From positions 7,042,187 through 7,106,186 of the forward strand of contig NW_024040707.1 in the NCBI RefSeq assembly GCF_014851395.1: a DNA stretch of 64,000 nt, given 5' to 3'. The notes below the pieces were generated by a model. That model was not told the DNA's origin. It saw only the letters and a program-made list of their open reading frames with translations, and did not search any database. Below are positions 11,760-26,169 of the stretch, piece by piece. Source of the DNA: Micropterus salmoides (lineage: Eukaryota; Chordata; Actinopteri; Centrarchiformes; Centrarchidae). Position numbers and translations under genes: made by a program. Each line of letters starts with the position of its first letter. The stretch's first letter is position 1.

Positions 11760-14700
11760 AAATGTACTATGAAAAGGAACCTCAAAACTGTACTTACTCA
11801 GTACAGAACCACTGGTCATTTAGACAGACATTTCAGATTTGATGTATTACACAGGAAAAAGCTCAAATTGATGCAATCTCTTACCATCTGTAAAAATCCC
11901 AACCAAAATGAGGTTCAGGTTCAAAAGAGGCACAGCTGGGTCTGTTCGACTGAGATCAGTCATAATCCCAATTTTCCTTCGCAAACGTAATTGAGTTGAT
12001 TTGGCTTTGCAAGTGTCAATATTGTAACTTCTTTGAGTGTGAGTGGATTATAAAGATAACCTCAGTATGTGTTGGAATCAAACAAGAGGAGAATGAGGAT
12101 AGAGTATAGTGAGACCTGCTATCAGGGAGCTGAAGAGTTAGAACACAAAGTATGACAGTGTGGAAACGTGTGGGAGGTGTCTGTGACCTCAGCCTATTTC
12201 TGACAGCTGTCAGGCCACAGTGTTTATTCAAACAACACAATGTTCATGCCATTCACATGTGAAAAACAGTGAAGACGTCTACCACTAACGGCAGTACATT
12301 GAGTACAAAGGTCAGTGTCTTTGTTTATCCGTTTATCCGATGGCATTTAGTACCACATCGGTATGATGGATTTCTGAGACAAAACATTCAAGATGCAATC
12401 AATTTCTTTGGTTTAACGTACAAATTAAATCTTCCTGTTATTAAATGTCAGGGGTAAAAACATTTAAAAATCTTTATTCTCCGATTATTTGTGCGATGAC
12501 ACATTTTCACCCTTGACATCAGGAAATGTCAAGTCATCCATGCTGCAAAAATTCCCTCTTCCAGAAGTAGCCCAGGGATTTATTTCAAACCCATTTTTGG
12601 CAAGTATATGGGTCCATCTGTTGTGTGAACCAGTTTGGCTAGTTTCTAAAATAGGAGCTCATTTTGTACATTCTCCTCTTGAAGTAATGGCTTATTAAGC
12701 AGCATTATAAAGACTATGGTGAGCACACAGTGGGCTCAAAAGGCTTAAGAGCAGCCAGATCACACTGGCTGAACAGGTTGATAAAGAGGCTTATGGCATA
12801 AATTCCACCATTCATCTGATTCAAGTGCAGGGTTTTAAATAGCGTGATCAGTAGTAAAGCAGGGCGTTATTCTTACAAGCACAGATAATGTTCAAAAACA
12901 CGACACTCCGTCCCCCGACTCAGGTGCCCACTCCACGACATAGCAGTTATTTACACATGATTTAAAATACCTCTAGTAAAATGCTCCTTTTACATAGTAT
13001 CCACTTATTTCACAGTCCATTTTTATCATTTATCAGCACTTTGACAGACCAACCGGTGCTTCCAATTATATTGCTTTTATAGGAGAAAGATTAGAGTGGA
13101 AACTGCAGAACCAGAGAACATCTCAAAATTGCTCCAATCATTCAGATTCTCATGGCGTTATTCCATTTTTACCGTATTAATACACTTACACTTAATACAC
13201 CACTTTTTATTAAAAGTAAAGGAAATGTTTGGTGCATAGTCGGTATAGCTTTACATCATTTCAAGGTCACATGAGTAGGCAAAAAAGTAAACAAACAAAA
13301 AGGGCACTTTGCAGAAGTGCAAAAATCTAGAGCTTTGGCTATTCACTGCCTTAAAATGTGGAAACAATCTGAACACAACACTGACATATACTTTTATTGT
13401 TACAGAGGAGCACAATATTAAAATTCATTAGAGTTGTGTTTCTGTCCAACTGGTGAATGTAAGTCCAATATTATTTTTAGTTTTTTGTCTTCACCACCTC
13501 ATGAGAAACATACATGGTCCTATAAAGTTTAGCTGCCTGCTGCAGCCAAAAACAACCCTTTGAGAATGAGCCAAGACAGTAAAGTTGCTCAAGACAAATA
13601 GCACTTTAAAATCATTCTTGATGCTGCAAAGGTCAGAAGCCAAAGGAACCGATGAACCAAATCATTCCAGGACTTCCAAAACCTTTACCCAGACTCATTT
13701 GACTAATGTACATTTATGCATATAATGCAGAAAAGATCTTACTTCTCTTCTGCATATCAATCATGACTTATCCTTCATCCATCAATTTCATTCATGGAGT
13801 CTTAATGAAGACTGATAATATCAATGTAATATTTTATGTTCTCTCAACTTTCCATTTCCTGTCTTACTGTATTCCATTCTGCCCTGAAAAGAAGAAAAGA
13901 AAAACAATTCAGTATCAATACAACTTCCCACATGATGCATCTCTAGTGGCTTATGGCTGGTTGATGCAATATCAACAAGCCCTTTCAAGTCACAATTTCA
14001 CATTCTGCTGAGCATAATTTTACACCCCACAAAATCTCTCTTTCTGAAGCTGCGTACAGTACATGGCACTAAGACCTCTCTATCAACAGAACATAACACG
14101 TTTTCACTTCAGGTGTGAACAAGGGTCGATTCTTTTATTACAGAGTACTGTAGCATTATTAGTTCAACGTACAATAACACACTGAACCATGGAGTGTGTA
14201 AGCTCATGAGGTGCATTTCATTACACACTGACCATGAAAGAGGATTTCTGGAGATAGATTTTTGCAAAGAATTTAGAAGAATACCCTCGTAGTGCAAAAA
14301 ACTCCCACAAAGCAGTGCCCCTGCCATTTAGTTTCACTGTATGACTAAACACACCTTCATCTCCTCTCAGCAACGCTGGAATGTTTTGTTGTTGTTGAAG
14401 TGGACCTGTTTCTTTCTTTTCTGAGACTCCTCCTCTTGATCGAGTCTTCAAAAAGAAATCAATGAGGCAATCAGGACATTTCAGTCACAATACATAAGCA
14501 ACAAAAGGAGGCAAGGCTGTAGAGAGCAGCAGCAAAGTCATGATAAGCGTAAAGGTCTATTTCCAGTGAAGTGGAAAAAACACTCGCTTTGTGTTGCCTT
14601 TGCTGTGCAACTCGAGTTTTAAAATATAAGCCATACAGCTTTTGGTCTTTTTGAGGGTGTTTCTACAAAGCAAGATGAGAGATTTGCTGCCATTCTAAGA

Positions 14701-15079
14701 GGACAGCAGAGCACAACCTGCTCATGTTGACAGCTTGATTGTGTTCTGGCCCACCACCTGAGGCACATAAAGCTCATACGAAAGGCAGTATTAACCTAAG
14801 TTCAGTCTAAGCTTAAACAATCACATTTGTTTGAGTCTAAAATTATGTCTGTATACTTAAGCTCTCCAGCTGCCACTGTAAGAAGCGGAAATTACAGGTT
14901 GCAAATAAGAGAGCCTGAGTGTTCTGCACAGAGGAAGTTGATTATTGATTTCAGTTGATGTTCAGGTGGATTCGAAACAGGTACAAAAACAAACATAAAC
15001 ATACAGAAGGAAAAAAAAAAAAGAAACAGCTACACAAATGTATTTGAGGGATCTCTGTGAACATTTACCACACACATTT
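11760..15079. other. Gene-free intergenic DNA
   Basis: Several 60-100 codon open frames occur on both strands, but none has a recognisable domain, codon pattern or splice context. No RNA gene seen. Confidence 0.5.
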
Positions 15080-15235
15080 TGTTACCTTTGGACAGAGCCA
15101 GAAAAGCTGTTTCACTTCTTTCCAGTTTTTGTGCTAAGTTAAGATAACTGGCTTCAGATATTTACCGTACAAACATGAGAGTGGTATTGATCTTTTCATC
15201 TTCTTCTTTCCAAAGAAGTGAATTAATTAGTATTT
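15080..15235. repeat. Partial teleost MITE-like repeat
   Basis: Contains TTTGTTACCTTTGGACAGAG, GTGCTAAGTTAAG, TTTACCGTACAAACATGAGA and GAGTGGTATTGATCTTTTCA in the order expected for the family also present at 30547-30905 and 62020-62480. The start is missing. Confidence 0.55.
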
Positions 15236-15239
15236 TTTA

Positions 15240-17570
15240 ATAAACATACATGAATATTTAATTTAACTCAGTCAGTTAACTAGCCATCCATTGCAAGAAC
15301 CTCCACAGCCTACTTTTCACATCTCTACAGAAGGAAATTACCTCCTGCAATTGTAATGAACACTGGAGCTGGAAGTAAATTGTGAGGTAAGAAATCATCC
15401 AATCTGGATGTCATTCCTGGAGATAGTGGGTTGGAATAATAGCAAAAAGTGCCAATTTATAATGGTCATGCTGGATACCTGCATGAATATGATTGGATGA
15501 TGCAAGTCAGCTGATGACAGAAGCCACGCAGCTGTGAATAGCCAGTGATTGTGAAGAATGAATGACACTGTTGATGCTAATCAGCTAATACAAGCACAAC
15601 TTTAGTGCTCTGTCTGAAATAATGCTATTCTTCATTTCAAGAGCATAAATTTTGTTTATCATATACACCAAAGAACCATCATCCAGAACAGAGAAAGTCA
15701 TGTGACATGACTTGTGGCAACCATGCAGTAAGCATTAAAACGTATAAGCAAAATGGAAAGAAATAATACATAAAATTGAAGAAAAAGAAGAGTAAACAAT
15801 AAGAGAGCAAATGGACAGGTTGTTTGTTGTGTCCCAGAACAAACCTACGCTCTTGCTTCATTTGTTTATGAGCACATGGAACTCTGTGGAGAGATCATAA
15901 CCAATGGATGGGTTTGGATGGGTGAACAAAAAACGTGGGACTGAGCTTTTCTTCCTGTGAACTTTGTTTGATTTTTAACAACCTTACAAATAGTTATTAT
16001 CTTAACCACAATGACGAACATCCACTAACCTTAACAAAATAGTAGTTTCAATACAAACCACAATGTTTCCCTGGCCATAATCAAGTTGTTTTTGTGCCTA
16101 AACCTAATAAAATTTTAGCCGCAGGTGTGTAAGAGCAGAAACTGGTTTTATATTTTCTTTATTTGTGACTGTTTTGGAAGGACAGATAAACCTGCACAGA
16201 CAACCTGTTGACTGTGTCAGATCAGAGAATGATGATAGATGTAGTTTTGGAAGCCAGTTACAAATGTGGAGGATTTCTTGTACTGTTCCCCAATGGATTA
16301 TAATCACAGATAAAACATATACTTAAGACCAGTAATTTTGAACACATTCACCTTGAACCCAGTCTGCAAAAACAAATCTTGGTATTAAATTTCTCTTTCA
16401 AAACACAAAACTCATCAGCAGGTGAGCATAGCTGTGAGTTGACAGGAAAACAATTTCCTCTGCAGAAGCACGTTGCACTCAGCAGGAACAACAGAACAAA
16501 AGCAGACATTAGGAAATAATTAGTGCTTCAGAGTTTAATGAACTGAGACTTTAATTATAGTATAATCCCATTCTGCCCCTCACCATCAGAAGAATAATGC
16601 ACAATTTAAATATATTGTCCAACGTTCATAATTCTTGTAAAACCTTTTGGCCGACATGACACCATGAGAATAAGCATGAATGCACCATCTTGGAACGCTA
16701 CAGCTGTTTTTGACAGAATGTAATTGTATCACAGGCTCACATCAAACAAAATAGAAAACATAGTTGGCATGGTAATATTGTATCCACATGTCTGCCGCTT
16801 CATTATCACATGTTCATACGTCAAGAGTTCACCTGACTTAATAGCATGATGTCTGAGTCTAGCATATGGTATCTTTGTGCTGCAGAATAATAATTTCTAT
16901 GTCCGTCACTGTGTTATTAGTTGTGTTGTTGCAGTGGATAAAATGTCTCCTTTATTCCCTGCTTCCTCTCCAGAGACTGTATGTTCAGTTTGACCTGCAT
17001 GACTTCACCCTTAATTCCCTTAGCAGTCTAATCTTAGGGCTTAAATTGCTATTAAAGCACACAATACCATTAGCAGGCTCATAAACAGACTGATTCAGAA
17101 CTGCATCTGCTGTTGTCAGTATTGTTTCCCAATAATTCGTATCACGTTTTGGTTGTATCATGAGGAAATGTTGCCACCCAGAATTACAGGGCTCCACCAG
17201 AGATAATGATGATAATCTGCAAGTTTTGGATGTTGGAAAGCCAGTTAACAATTTCATTTCCATTAAATGAGCCAGAATGTGCAATACCAAACCCTAGAAC
17301 AGGCCCGCCTAAATGGAATGCAGCCTTCTTTAATGTTATTAATTACAATTTTGCTTTCCCTGCTTTAATAAAGTCTATCTACTTTATTTAATCAGTTTAG
17401 AATGAAGACACCAACATGTTTCAACTAAGAATTAAATGGGGTGAAAATGATTACAATGTTTTGATTGGTGAATCAGTTTTACAGAGTAATAAAAGATTCT
17501 ATAACTTACTTCAAATTTACTCTAGTTCTTGAAGTCCAATATAGACTTTATCATTTACAGAATATCATGC
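15240..17570. other. Gene-free intergenic DNA
   Basis: No coding exon, RNA gene or repeat that I can name. Confidence 0.5.
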
Positions 17571-17734
17571 AGTGCTTATGAAACTACCTAACAGTATATA
17601 AAGTAGTTAAAGTGAGCTCAACTTTAAACACCTATAGCAGTAAAATGCAACATACATACGTTAATGCAGGAGTAATTTTTGATCCAGAAACATCACATGA
17701 ACACTGACAGGGAACATTTTACTGCAGAATAAGT

Positions 17735-17835
17735 ACTTGTACTTTTGATACTTTAAGTAAATTTTGCTGATAATACTTTTACTTAAGTTTTGAATGCAGG
17801 ATTTCTACTCGTAGTGGAGTATTTTCACACTGTGG
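17735..17835. repeat. Teleost hAT-like repeat fragment (ACTTTTACTTAAG type)
   Basis: The run GTACTTTTGATACTTTAAGT, GCTGATAATACTTTTACTTA, then GGATTTCTACTCGTAGTGGA and TATTTTCACACTGTGGT is a known-looking teleost interspersed repeat. It is the other end of the family seen at 9658-9712. The true left boundary could be nearer 17570. Confidence 0.55.
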
Positions 17836-17839
17836 TCTT

Positions 17840-20800
17840 AGTATTTTCCTAAATGCTAGTTGTAGAAACTAACAAGAGAAAGCTAGATTTGGAAAATACT
17901 TCACATGTCAAAGTTGAACTCTACATTAAACATTCACACACATTAATTTTGAATTGTTTGAGAAATGTTGCATTTATAGTAAAAACTACACTGTTTTTTT
18001 TCTATTTAATTTAATATAAAATTTTTGTTTATTATGAATATCTTACAAAAATCTCAAACAGCATTGCAGTTAAGTAATAGCAAAACAGGAAAAATAAAAA
18101 TGATTGGTGAACAACATTGTTTCCAGACACCATTATCCTGGATCAACATTACGTTTAGCAACTGCTAGGGACAGCCACAGTATAATGGTCTCTGACATTA
18201 GGGATACATTGTTATAATTTTTCCCACTGGATTGTGAGCCCCTTTCTTTCTATTTCTTCTTTATTCCTTTTCTCTTCACTTTCTCCTACTGTCAGCATGA
18301 ATGACTGTATCACAGCAATTGTGTATAACTCTATTACAGCAATTTAATGTTCTCAAACACTGATATTACAATAAAAAGTATAAAAAAAGGTTAATAAAAT
18401 TGAATAACTTATTCTTACACACTTCATCTCATCCTGGCACATCATTAATAATTGTACTTACTATCATTTAAACAATAATAATGTCAATTAACTTAAGAAA
18501 GAGCTTAATCTGCCAGTGAAACACTGCCTGTTGTCATTCACGTTTCCTCAGGACATGAATTCTTCAGAAGAAGCTGCTTTTTGCAAGAAAGTGAGGATTC
18601 CAACTGTGCAGCCAGCTTTTAAGACTCTCATCCTGCTGATGATGAGCAGCTGATGACCTTTGGCTTCGCAGGGAGCAGCAGGACTCATCCCTGAGGATCT
18701 GATAACTGGGGGAGTTGTGAAAATTAGAAACACGTAATGTACATCCTACTGAAACTGGCATGATAGGTCACTCTGGTGGGGAAGTCGGTGACCAGAATGG
18801 TAAAATAGCATATTCCTAAAAATACCTGATAAGTTCCTTTGAAGATCCAGCTGTTCAAAGACACATCAAGCAAAATGCAACACAAAGTGAACTTGATTTT
18901 CTCTGTCTCTAGCAGTGCTAAGCAGCAAACAAACTGAGCTCTGTAGTGTCTGAATGAAGGTGTTTTGAGAATGACATGGATTTATATTGAATTATGAGAA
19001 TCTATTTTTATGTAATTATGCAAAAATGACTATTCACTTGTATGATCCATGGAGGGCCATCCTAATTTGTGACTGGATCAGAGCAGCAGTTACCAGGACT
19101 CAGAACCCTGCTGACCTTCATTCTACCATCTAATCACAGAGCACTTTACACCCAGGATGCAAGGTGGATGTAATTATCGAACTGGTAGGATAGAAAACAG
19201 CTGTATCCTGAACATTTTATATTAATCATGTATCAAATGACGAGTAAGTGAAAACATTGACAATGAGAAAGGGGTCGCTGTTAGGGATGAACCCACAGAG
19301 AACTTTCACATGAATCTGCAGGTCCCCTCAGCTTTACAGAACCTTATAGTGAGTTTGAGTTCATTGTTTAGCTGTACAACTCGCAACTTTACTGACCCAA
19401 CCATGTGTCCTAAAAATTATGGTAAAAAAGAACTTAATGTTTTTCCCAAATACAGTGTGGTGACAAAGGTAATCGTTGTCAGTGAACATTATACTGATGT
19501 ATTCACCACGAACATTTTGTAATCTTGAGTGATGCGTTAATAACATTTCCTTATTATGTTAACAGGAAAAATATTCCAAGCAGCAGACAGGGTTCAGCAG
19601 GCAGCTGTTTCCAGCCAAAAAAGCTCTAAAAACCCACTGTAACAGTAGACGAATGATAATGTTGTCTGGAACTGCTGAATGTGTAAATGAGCAGCTGTTT
19701 GCTAACAAGCTCCCATATCAAGTTGAAGGTTAAAGGTCAGTGTTTTCACAATTTGTTTCCACTGCCCACACATCTAGTTTAAGGTTCTCAGCTGAATGGT
19801 TATATGAACATTATTACCGTTCTATAACGACTGACAAACATCTTCTGAGGAAGATGGTGTGATACACTCAAAATCTCTAGGATGGCCACTGAACCAGCTG
19901 GACCCTCTGGTGAGATTTTTTAATCAACCGCAGTTTCCAAGGTTCCAAGACTTTACTCTTGTATGGAAATGTGTCACAGATGCACATGCCAAGAATAGAC
20001 CTCAGATGAAAATCCTCTATGTGTTTTTTATATGATTGTCATATAATTAAAACTGACACCACTGAGTAAGCCAGCTCCTCAAATTTTGCAAAGGCAAACA
20101 CAAGGAATTAGCTTTGCAATATGATCCATTCCTATTTAAAGAATTCTTGTCGCCAAAGATGAGACATAAATATCCTTTGTTTTAAGTTTAATTCAGTTTC
20201 TATGGATACCGTGTTGTTGCTATGTGACGAGAGTTGAAAGACGGGTTGGAGAGTGTATGTGGTATGTAAAGGCATGTGATGCATGTACATTTTATGTGTT
20301 ATGTATTTACTACATATGACAACAATGGGGATGTTCATTTTGTAGAATTAGAACTTCTGGATGATCCTTTAAAATGAAGGTGGAGAAGTTAGTTGTCTTT
20401 TTTCAGTAATATATTTATAGACTAAATGCAAATCTGTCTGCTCTCTACTGCAAATATTCCTTTTTATTTCTAATTATCCTGAGCCCAATGGTGAGGATTA
20501 ACCATTCTTTTCGGGCTGACAACATTGAGTATGACCTGTTTGCCAAAGGGCTTTGATTAACTGAATACCCAATTAGTCAGGGCCCATTAATTCAGTAAAG
20601 CTGGTTCCTGCCTCGTTTTTTTTGTGATTAGGCTTCACAGAAACACATAGTGATTAAAGAGAAAAAAACATGAATCACGGAGAATAAAAACACACAAATA
20701 TGCACAAAAGTATTTTCTTTTCTCACTGACTCTTTCTTTCCTTCTGTTCCGCCTCTCTGTAGTCTGTAAGTCTACTTCAAGTGTGAGAAGTCACCGTCTG

Positions 20801-23400
20801 CTGTCAGTGTTAAGGAGATGTCACTTTATAACTCAGAAGGTCTGTTGATCACTGTGGCTTTGATTATAGCTGTGCAAAATAACAGCTCCCTTCTCACTGC
20901 AATATGTGCAGGCCTTTCCTTATCTGCTCTGCTGAGTGCCATTTAATGGGGTCCTTTGTTGATGTGTTTCTGTGATAATAGTTATCATCAGCAATATATT
21001 ACTGGCATAAAAATGTTCTTTCTTCAAGTTGGCTGGTTGGTAATTACATCCAAAGATTTATTAATAAACAAGGTATTTAAATTTGTGCTTCTAGTATTCT
21101 AAATAAATATTTCAACCTGTGCTTTCAATGTGGAAATATAAATATAAATATAAATTATTCTAACTAATGTTGCATTCATTTTGCTTTGGTGCTTTTTATC
21201 TGACCAACCAAGATCTGTCATGGGAGGTTATTTGATTTCTTTCCAAACTCAGAGCTTGTGATCATCATTGAAATGTGCTGTTTCTTCATGTACAAGGTTA
21301 CGCACACCATTTGGACTTGGATTCATTGTTATCAGACACAGTCTCTGCTGGATGTAAATGAAGTCTTGACTCACTCTAAAAGAGCGATGAAAGAACTGGA
21401 GGCCCTTGGTGTCTGTTCTCAACTCGACAGATGGAACCCCTCCCCCCTTTTAGTCTTTTCTCAGAGACAATATGGACTTTCAGAAAAAGCTAACATTGGA
21501 AGTTGGATTCATAATCAGAGAAAAGTCAAAATTTGACAGATTCAAGGTTACAAAAACGATTTAAAAATAAATACTGAAAGTTCACCTCAGACAGGGAACA
21601 AAGGGAACTCTTTGTGAAGAATGGAAGAAATTTTTTCCTGTACTGTTCAAAAGTTGTAGTGTTTTGTTCTGTGGGGTTTCTAGTTTCTGAGATTCAAAAA
21701 GCTTAAGTAGAAGAAGATTAAAACAAGCCTTTTGTGGATCTACAGCAGCTGTGTGAGGCTGTTCTTAAGCACAACTATAACTTGAGCAGTAGGGAATTCT
21801 TTTAAAAATAACTTTTTGTTATATTTGCTAAATCTGTTGCTATATCCTGACAGAAGTACACGAGGCAGATAATCTGTAAAAAAAAAAAAAACCCAGAAAG
21901 AGTCTCTAACACAGCTCCCAACCTTGCTCCTGCTGTCATTCAGTCAAGCTCAATATCTTCAGTGTGCAGCTTCAAACGTTTTGCAAACACAATGGCTGAG
22001 AAACAACCACCAGCAATGAAACAACTGCCCATCCCTCCTTTGCCAACAGCAGCGTATAATACAAAACACTTGTATGAAAACAGCCTGGCTCCACATGGAG
22101 CTTCAGGCTCATATTAACGAGTGGCAAAGCCGCATGATGGCAAACAGTGGGGAATTTCTTTTGGGAGGGGGAGGGGGGTAGTGGTGTACCAGCCTCTCAT
22201 CCCAGAGGGGCGTCTTTGAGAAGACTAGTTGAAGAGAGAAGGACCAGGGTCTTGGCAAGCCTCTTGCTGTGGAGAGTGAGCCCTATTTGGGATGAGGTTT
22301 CGCAGGGCAATAGGCTCCTTCTGTTGCCGTGTAAACTTGGGTGGGTTTGGTGGGAGGAGCTTAGCGGAGTGATACAAGCAGCAGAGAGAGACACGGAAGG
22401 TTTTGCATTGTATGTTGCCAACTGCAGCTTTTATGTTCAACATGACTTTTGGCTCTCTAAAGAAGACTTCGCAGAATTTGAATATGGCAACAATTGAGAA
22501 TCAAGGATTTTATTTGGAATAGCCAACAAGTCACAACTTGTCAAACATTATATGAACTGTTCTCTTGAAATATGCCTCTGCATGTGTAGAGATAAGGACC
22601 ATTGTTGGTCTGTGGATAGGAAGAAAGTAGTTGGTAAATTGTTTAACTTCTGAGATGAACCCATTGATGCCACTTTCATTATCCTCTGAGACATCCCTGC
22701 TGAGTGCTTGTGAAATGTGAGAGGCCATGAAGACAGATTTCCATGTAATCTGATTTACAGGCAGCACTTCATGCCAGACCACCAAAAAACACTCCCTCTA
22801 TGACAATAGTCACAGTGAAGAAGTGGTTCTTTTTAAACAAATGTGTCCGACACAGTCCTGAAATTATTTTCAAATATTTTGGCGGGAAAGTTGGTAGGCA
22901 TACTGAGACAATATTGATTAAACATTTTAAATGTAAATATTTCAATGTTAACATAGCACTGTAGAAATGTTGATAAAAGTAAAGAAGATACAATAGACTG
23001 ACATCTTTAGTGGTCGTTGCACTGTGTCAGTATACACAACTTCTGAGTAGCGTAATTTGATGACCTCTAACATAAGAGTGGATTAAAAAATTCTCTCTCT
23101 TCTGTTGATGTGTATGTTTTTGCTGGCCACTTAAACTGACCTTGTGATTTGTTAAAATCAACATTCAGCAAGGCTGATGTTAAAGTCACAGGACCATTAA
23201 AGGAAATTGCACCCTGCACTTGTGAGAACAAATGAGCTCTTGATAAATGACACATTTCTTGAAATTGTTTTGTTTGGTGGATAAACTGTGGGTCATTATG
23301 ACTATTTACAGCTCCACTGTTATGTGAAATTTTTTATTTACCAGGGAAATCAACTTTAACCATCAGGTTTTGCTTTTGGCCCCTTTGAAAGAAAAATAAC
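17840..23400. other. Gene-free intergenic DNA
   Basis: AT-rich. The longest open frame (plus strand, 22147-22497, 116 codons) has no recognisable domain and is crossed by antisense frames of similar length, so I treat it as chance. No RNA gene seen. Confidence 0.5.
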
Positions 23401-23402
23401 AA

Positions 23403-23930
23403 GACTATCCTACAGCCATGCTATCTGTGAGACTGTATAGGCACAGGGGTGCTGTGAGCTAAATCAAGGTCATCAAAGTCAACATGCTAGCACGCATCAA
23501 AATGGCAATGCTAACATGCTGAAGATTAGGAGGTAATGTTTATCATGGTCACCATTGTAGTTTAGCAAGTTAGCAAGATTACAGTTGACTTTTTTATCAT
23601 AAATTTAAACTTTATTTAATCAGGTAGTCACATTGTGATCAAGGTCCATTTTCAAGGGAGAACACTACCACTAAACACAAACTACAGCTGATGAGAATAT
23701 CATTACTGACCTGATGATAATGCTAGCTAAAAAGTAGCCAATAGTTGTTGAACCACAAATGTTAACTTCGAGCGGCACTTTAGGAGTCAGGGGCTCACCA
23801 GAGCCATTTGGATAGATCGTCTGAACATAATTCAATAATCCAATAGTTTTAGATATATTTTAGTCCGGACCAAAGCGATAGACAAACCAACAGACTAACC
23901 GAGGTTGCCATCTCTAGAGGCACACTTTAA
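23403..23930. repeat. Decayed copy of the GCTAGCATG-core teleost repeat
   Basis: Starts near ACAGCCATGCTATCTGTG, contains AACATGCTAGC, AATGCTAACATGC and AGTTTAGCAAGTTAGC words, and ends TTTTAGTCCGGACCAAAG plus a CAGACTAACCGAGGTTGCCA tail. It is the same family as 5640-5925 plus 6987-7165, with its own internal interruption near 23580-23690. Confidence 0.55.
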
Positions 23931-23934
23931 AAGA

Positions 23935-26035
23935 GCTTCTTCTGTTTAGAGTCACTTTTTTACACTTACAAATAAGAATTAAACAAAGAAATGTACCACA
24001 GAATAAGCAGAGACACTAATTTCTTCATCAACTATGCAATGTAACTACAAGACACTATGTTTTGTGTGAGGGGTGAGGCCGTCATGATATCTGGGGCACA
24101 ATGTTCAGAAATTAGTTGACTACCTTGCCTGCACCCACACACATGCACCTAAAGGCAACAAGTTCACACCCACTGGTGGGTGCTGAAAGTCATTCTGGGA
24201 AACACGGTACAAAGTGAAGTAGCAATGTAATGAGGCATGTTTAGGGGAACTCTGCACATCAAAAGAAAATGAAAACTACAAAACTCGCATGGAATAACAT
24301 CGGGAAGGTAGATTTATGATATCTGTTGAATCTAAGCGTGTCATTAATACTATAATAGAACACCACAGTCTAAATGCAAAAAATCTGCCAATGCAGCAGC
24401 TTTACAAATATCAATATTCACCTATACCATACAAGCCGATGAGGTCATTTATCATATCAATCATTTATTTGGTTTAAAATTCTGCCTTTTATACACAACC
24501 AGAGATTTTCTATGAATATCCTGCCAATTACTCCCCTCTCAGGAGTGGACTGCAGTGAGAAGGAAGCATTATGTAAACAAAGGAACTCTGACACTGCAAG
24601 GAACTAAAGAAATGAAGTATGGAGCAGTGTGTTGCTTTTGTTGCTGGTGGTGGGCGGCAGCTGTATTTACCACTGCAGCCTGTTGTTTCCTCTGACTTAA
24701 TGAGCATCAGGGCCACTTCAGAGCTGATGTCACCATTGACCTCAGAGCAAGAATGGGGTCTCACCAACTGGCTATAATAGAAAATAATAAACAGCTTCCT
24801 GCTTTTGTTTTGTCCACGTAAAAAGTGAAAGTGGGCTATGCATGAGGAAAAACATTTGACATTTGAATACCTGTATGCATTGGGGCCAGGTAGAAAATGG
24901 CAATAAACTGGTTTGGGGAAGTGGGAATGTGGCTGGAGGGAGAGACCGAGTGACAGAATGTGACACCTTTTTTCTCTCTGTCAGTCAGTGGGCTCACAGC
25001 TCAATTTCTGATTTGGACCTTAGTTCATATGGAGGGTAGAATTGCTGCATTAATTTGTTGTGGTGACTGTAAAATGTGTTCATATTCAAGTTAAAGTGGT
25101 TTGTCTCTCATGGACATTGACATATGGGTGAATAAAACCCTTTGAACTGTGTTTCATGCGCCTTTTTTACTTGGTCCCTGAAAGTAGCCCAAAATCACAG
25201 ATTTGCCTTAAATTAACTTTTAAATCTGTACAACATACAAGACCATCTATCAACACCTCTATCCTGGCCGGTCCATAATAAGACAGACTGATGCTGGTGG
25301 TGCACCACTAGCTGAAGATAAAGAGGTCTACAATTTTTGCTCTATTGTTTGCTCTGTTATATTATTCCCATGCCTTTTCTTGATCCAAAAGAAACTGTGG
25401 CTCTGCTCGGGCAGTTTAATCCACACTTTCTTCATAATTTGTACTTAATGGGTCTACCTTTAACAGGTCTGATTATGTGGTGAAATCTATTTTAGAATTG
25501 CACACGCTTTTAACACTCTACAGTTGTTGAAATTTTAAAAGCTAACAACTGTTTTGTCAAAGAAGTTTTTGTAAGCGGCTTCATCATGTTCAATTTTCAA
25601 TTCTGAAGTTGGTTAAATGGCAGTTCAATGGTAAAAATACACAGTGTGGAAGTATTCCCATTACCAAAGAAGGAGCACTTCTGTTCTATAATGTACCTCA
25701 GTAATTGTCTCTTTATTTCAGTGGAGTGCTATTGAAAAGGTCCTTGTGCTTCTGAATTACACTGATGAGTACTTGTCTCCCTCTGCAGGGCGTTAGCAGA
25801 GCTCACCACTAACTTTTAGTTTCCTCTCACTACACTAGCTGTCACTATAATACAGGGTATGAACATAGAATTGTAAAGTTGAACATAAATCCATGTCTCG
25901 ATTTTAATCATTCACATACAGGTTATCCTCAGACTGCGTCCTGCATTTTCCCCTGAATTGATTTCCCAAACTGTGTTTCTCATGAGTCCAAGTGAAATTA
26001 TATTTAAGTTAAATTAAATTTAAGTTTTCAGCTCC
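23935..26035. other. Gene-free intergenic DNA
   Basis: No exon, RNA gene or named repeat recognised. Confidence 0.5.
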
Positions 26036-26040
26036 ACTAA

Positions 26041-26165
26041 ATCCCTGCGAAGGACTGGCAACCTGTCCACGGTGTACCCCGCCTTTCGCACAATGTAAGC
26101 TGGGATTGGCTCCAGCCCCCCGCAACCCTGTACGCAGGATAAGCAGTTGATGATGGATGGATGGA
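26041..26165 (+). repeat. LINE/SINE 3' tail repeat ending in GGATGGATGG
   Basis: The words GACTGGCAACCTGTCCACGG, TGTACCCCGCCTTTCGC, GCTGGGATTGGCTCCAGCCC and a terminal (GGAT)n are the standard 3' tail shared by abundant teleost LINEs and their SINE partners. A reverse-oriented copy lies at 49319-49435. No reverse-transcriptase coding sequence is attached. Confidence 0.75.
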
Positions 26166-26169
26166 GCTC

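Noticed and set aside
22147..22497. 116-codon plus-strand ORF
   Set aside because: No domain, no splice or promoter context, and overlapping antisense frames of similar length; best explained by a locally GC-richer stretch.
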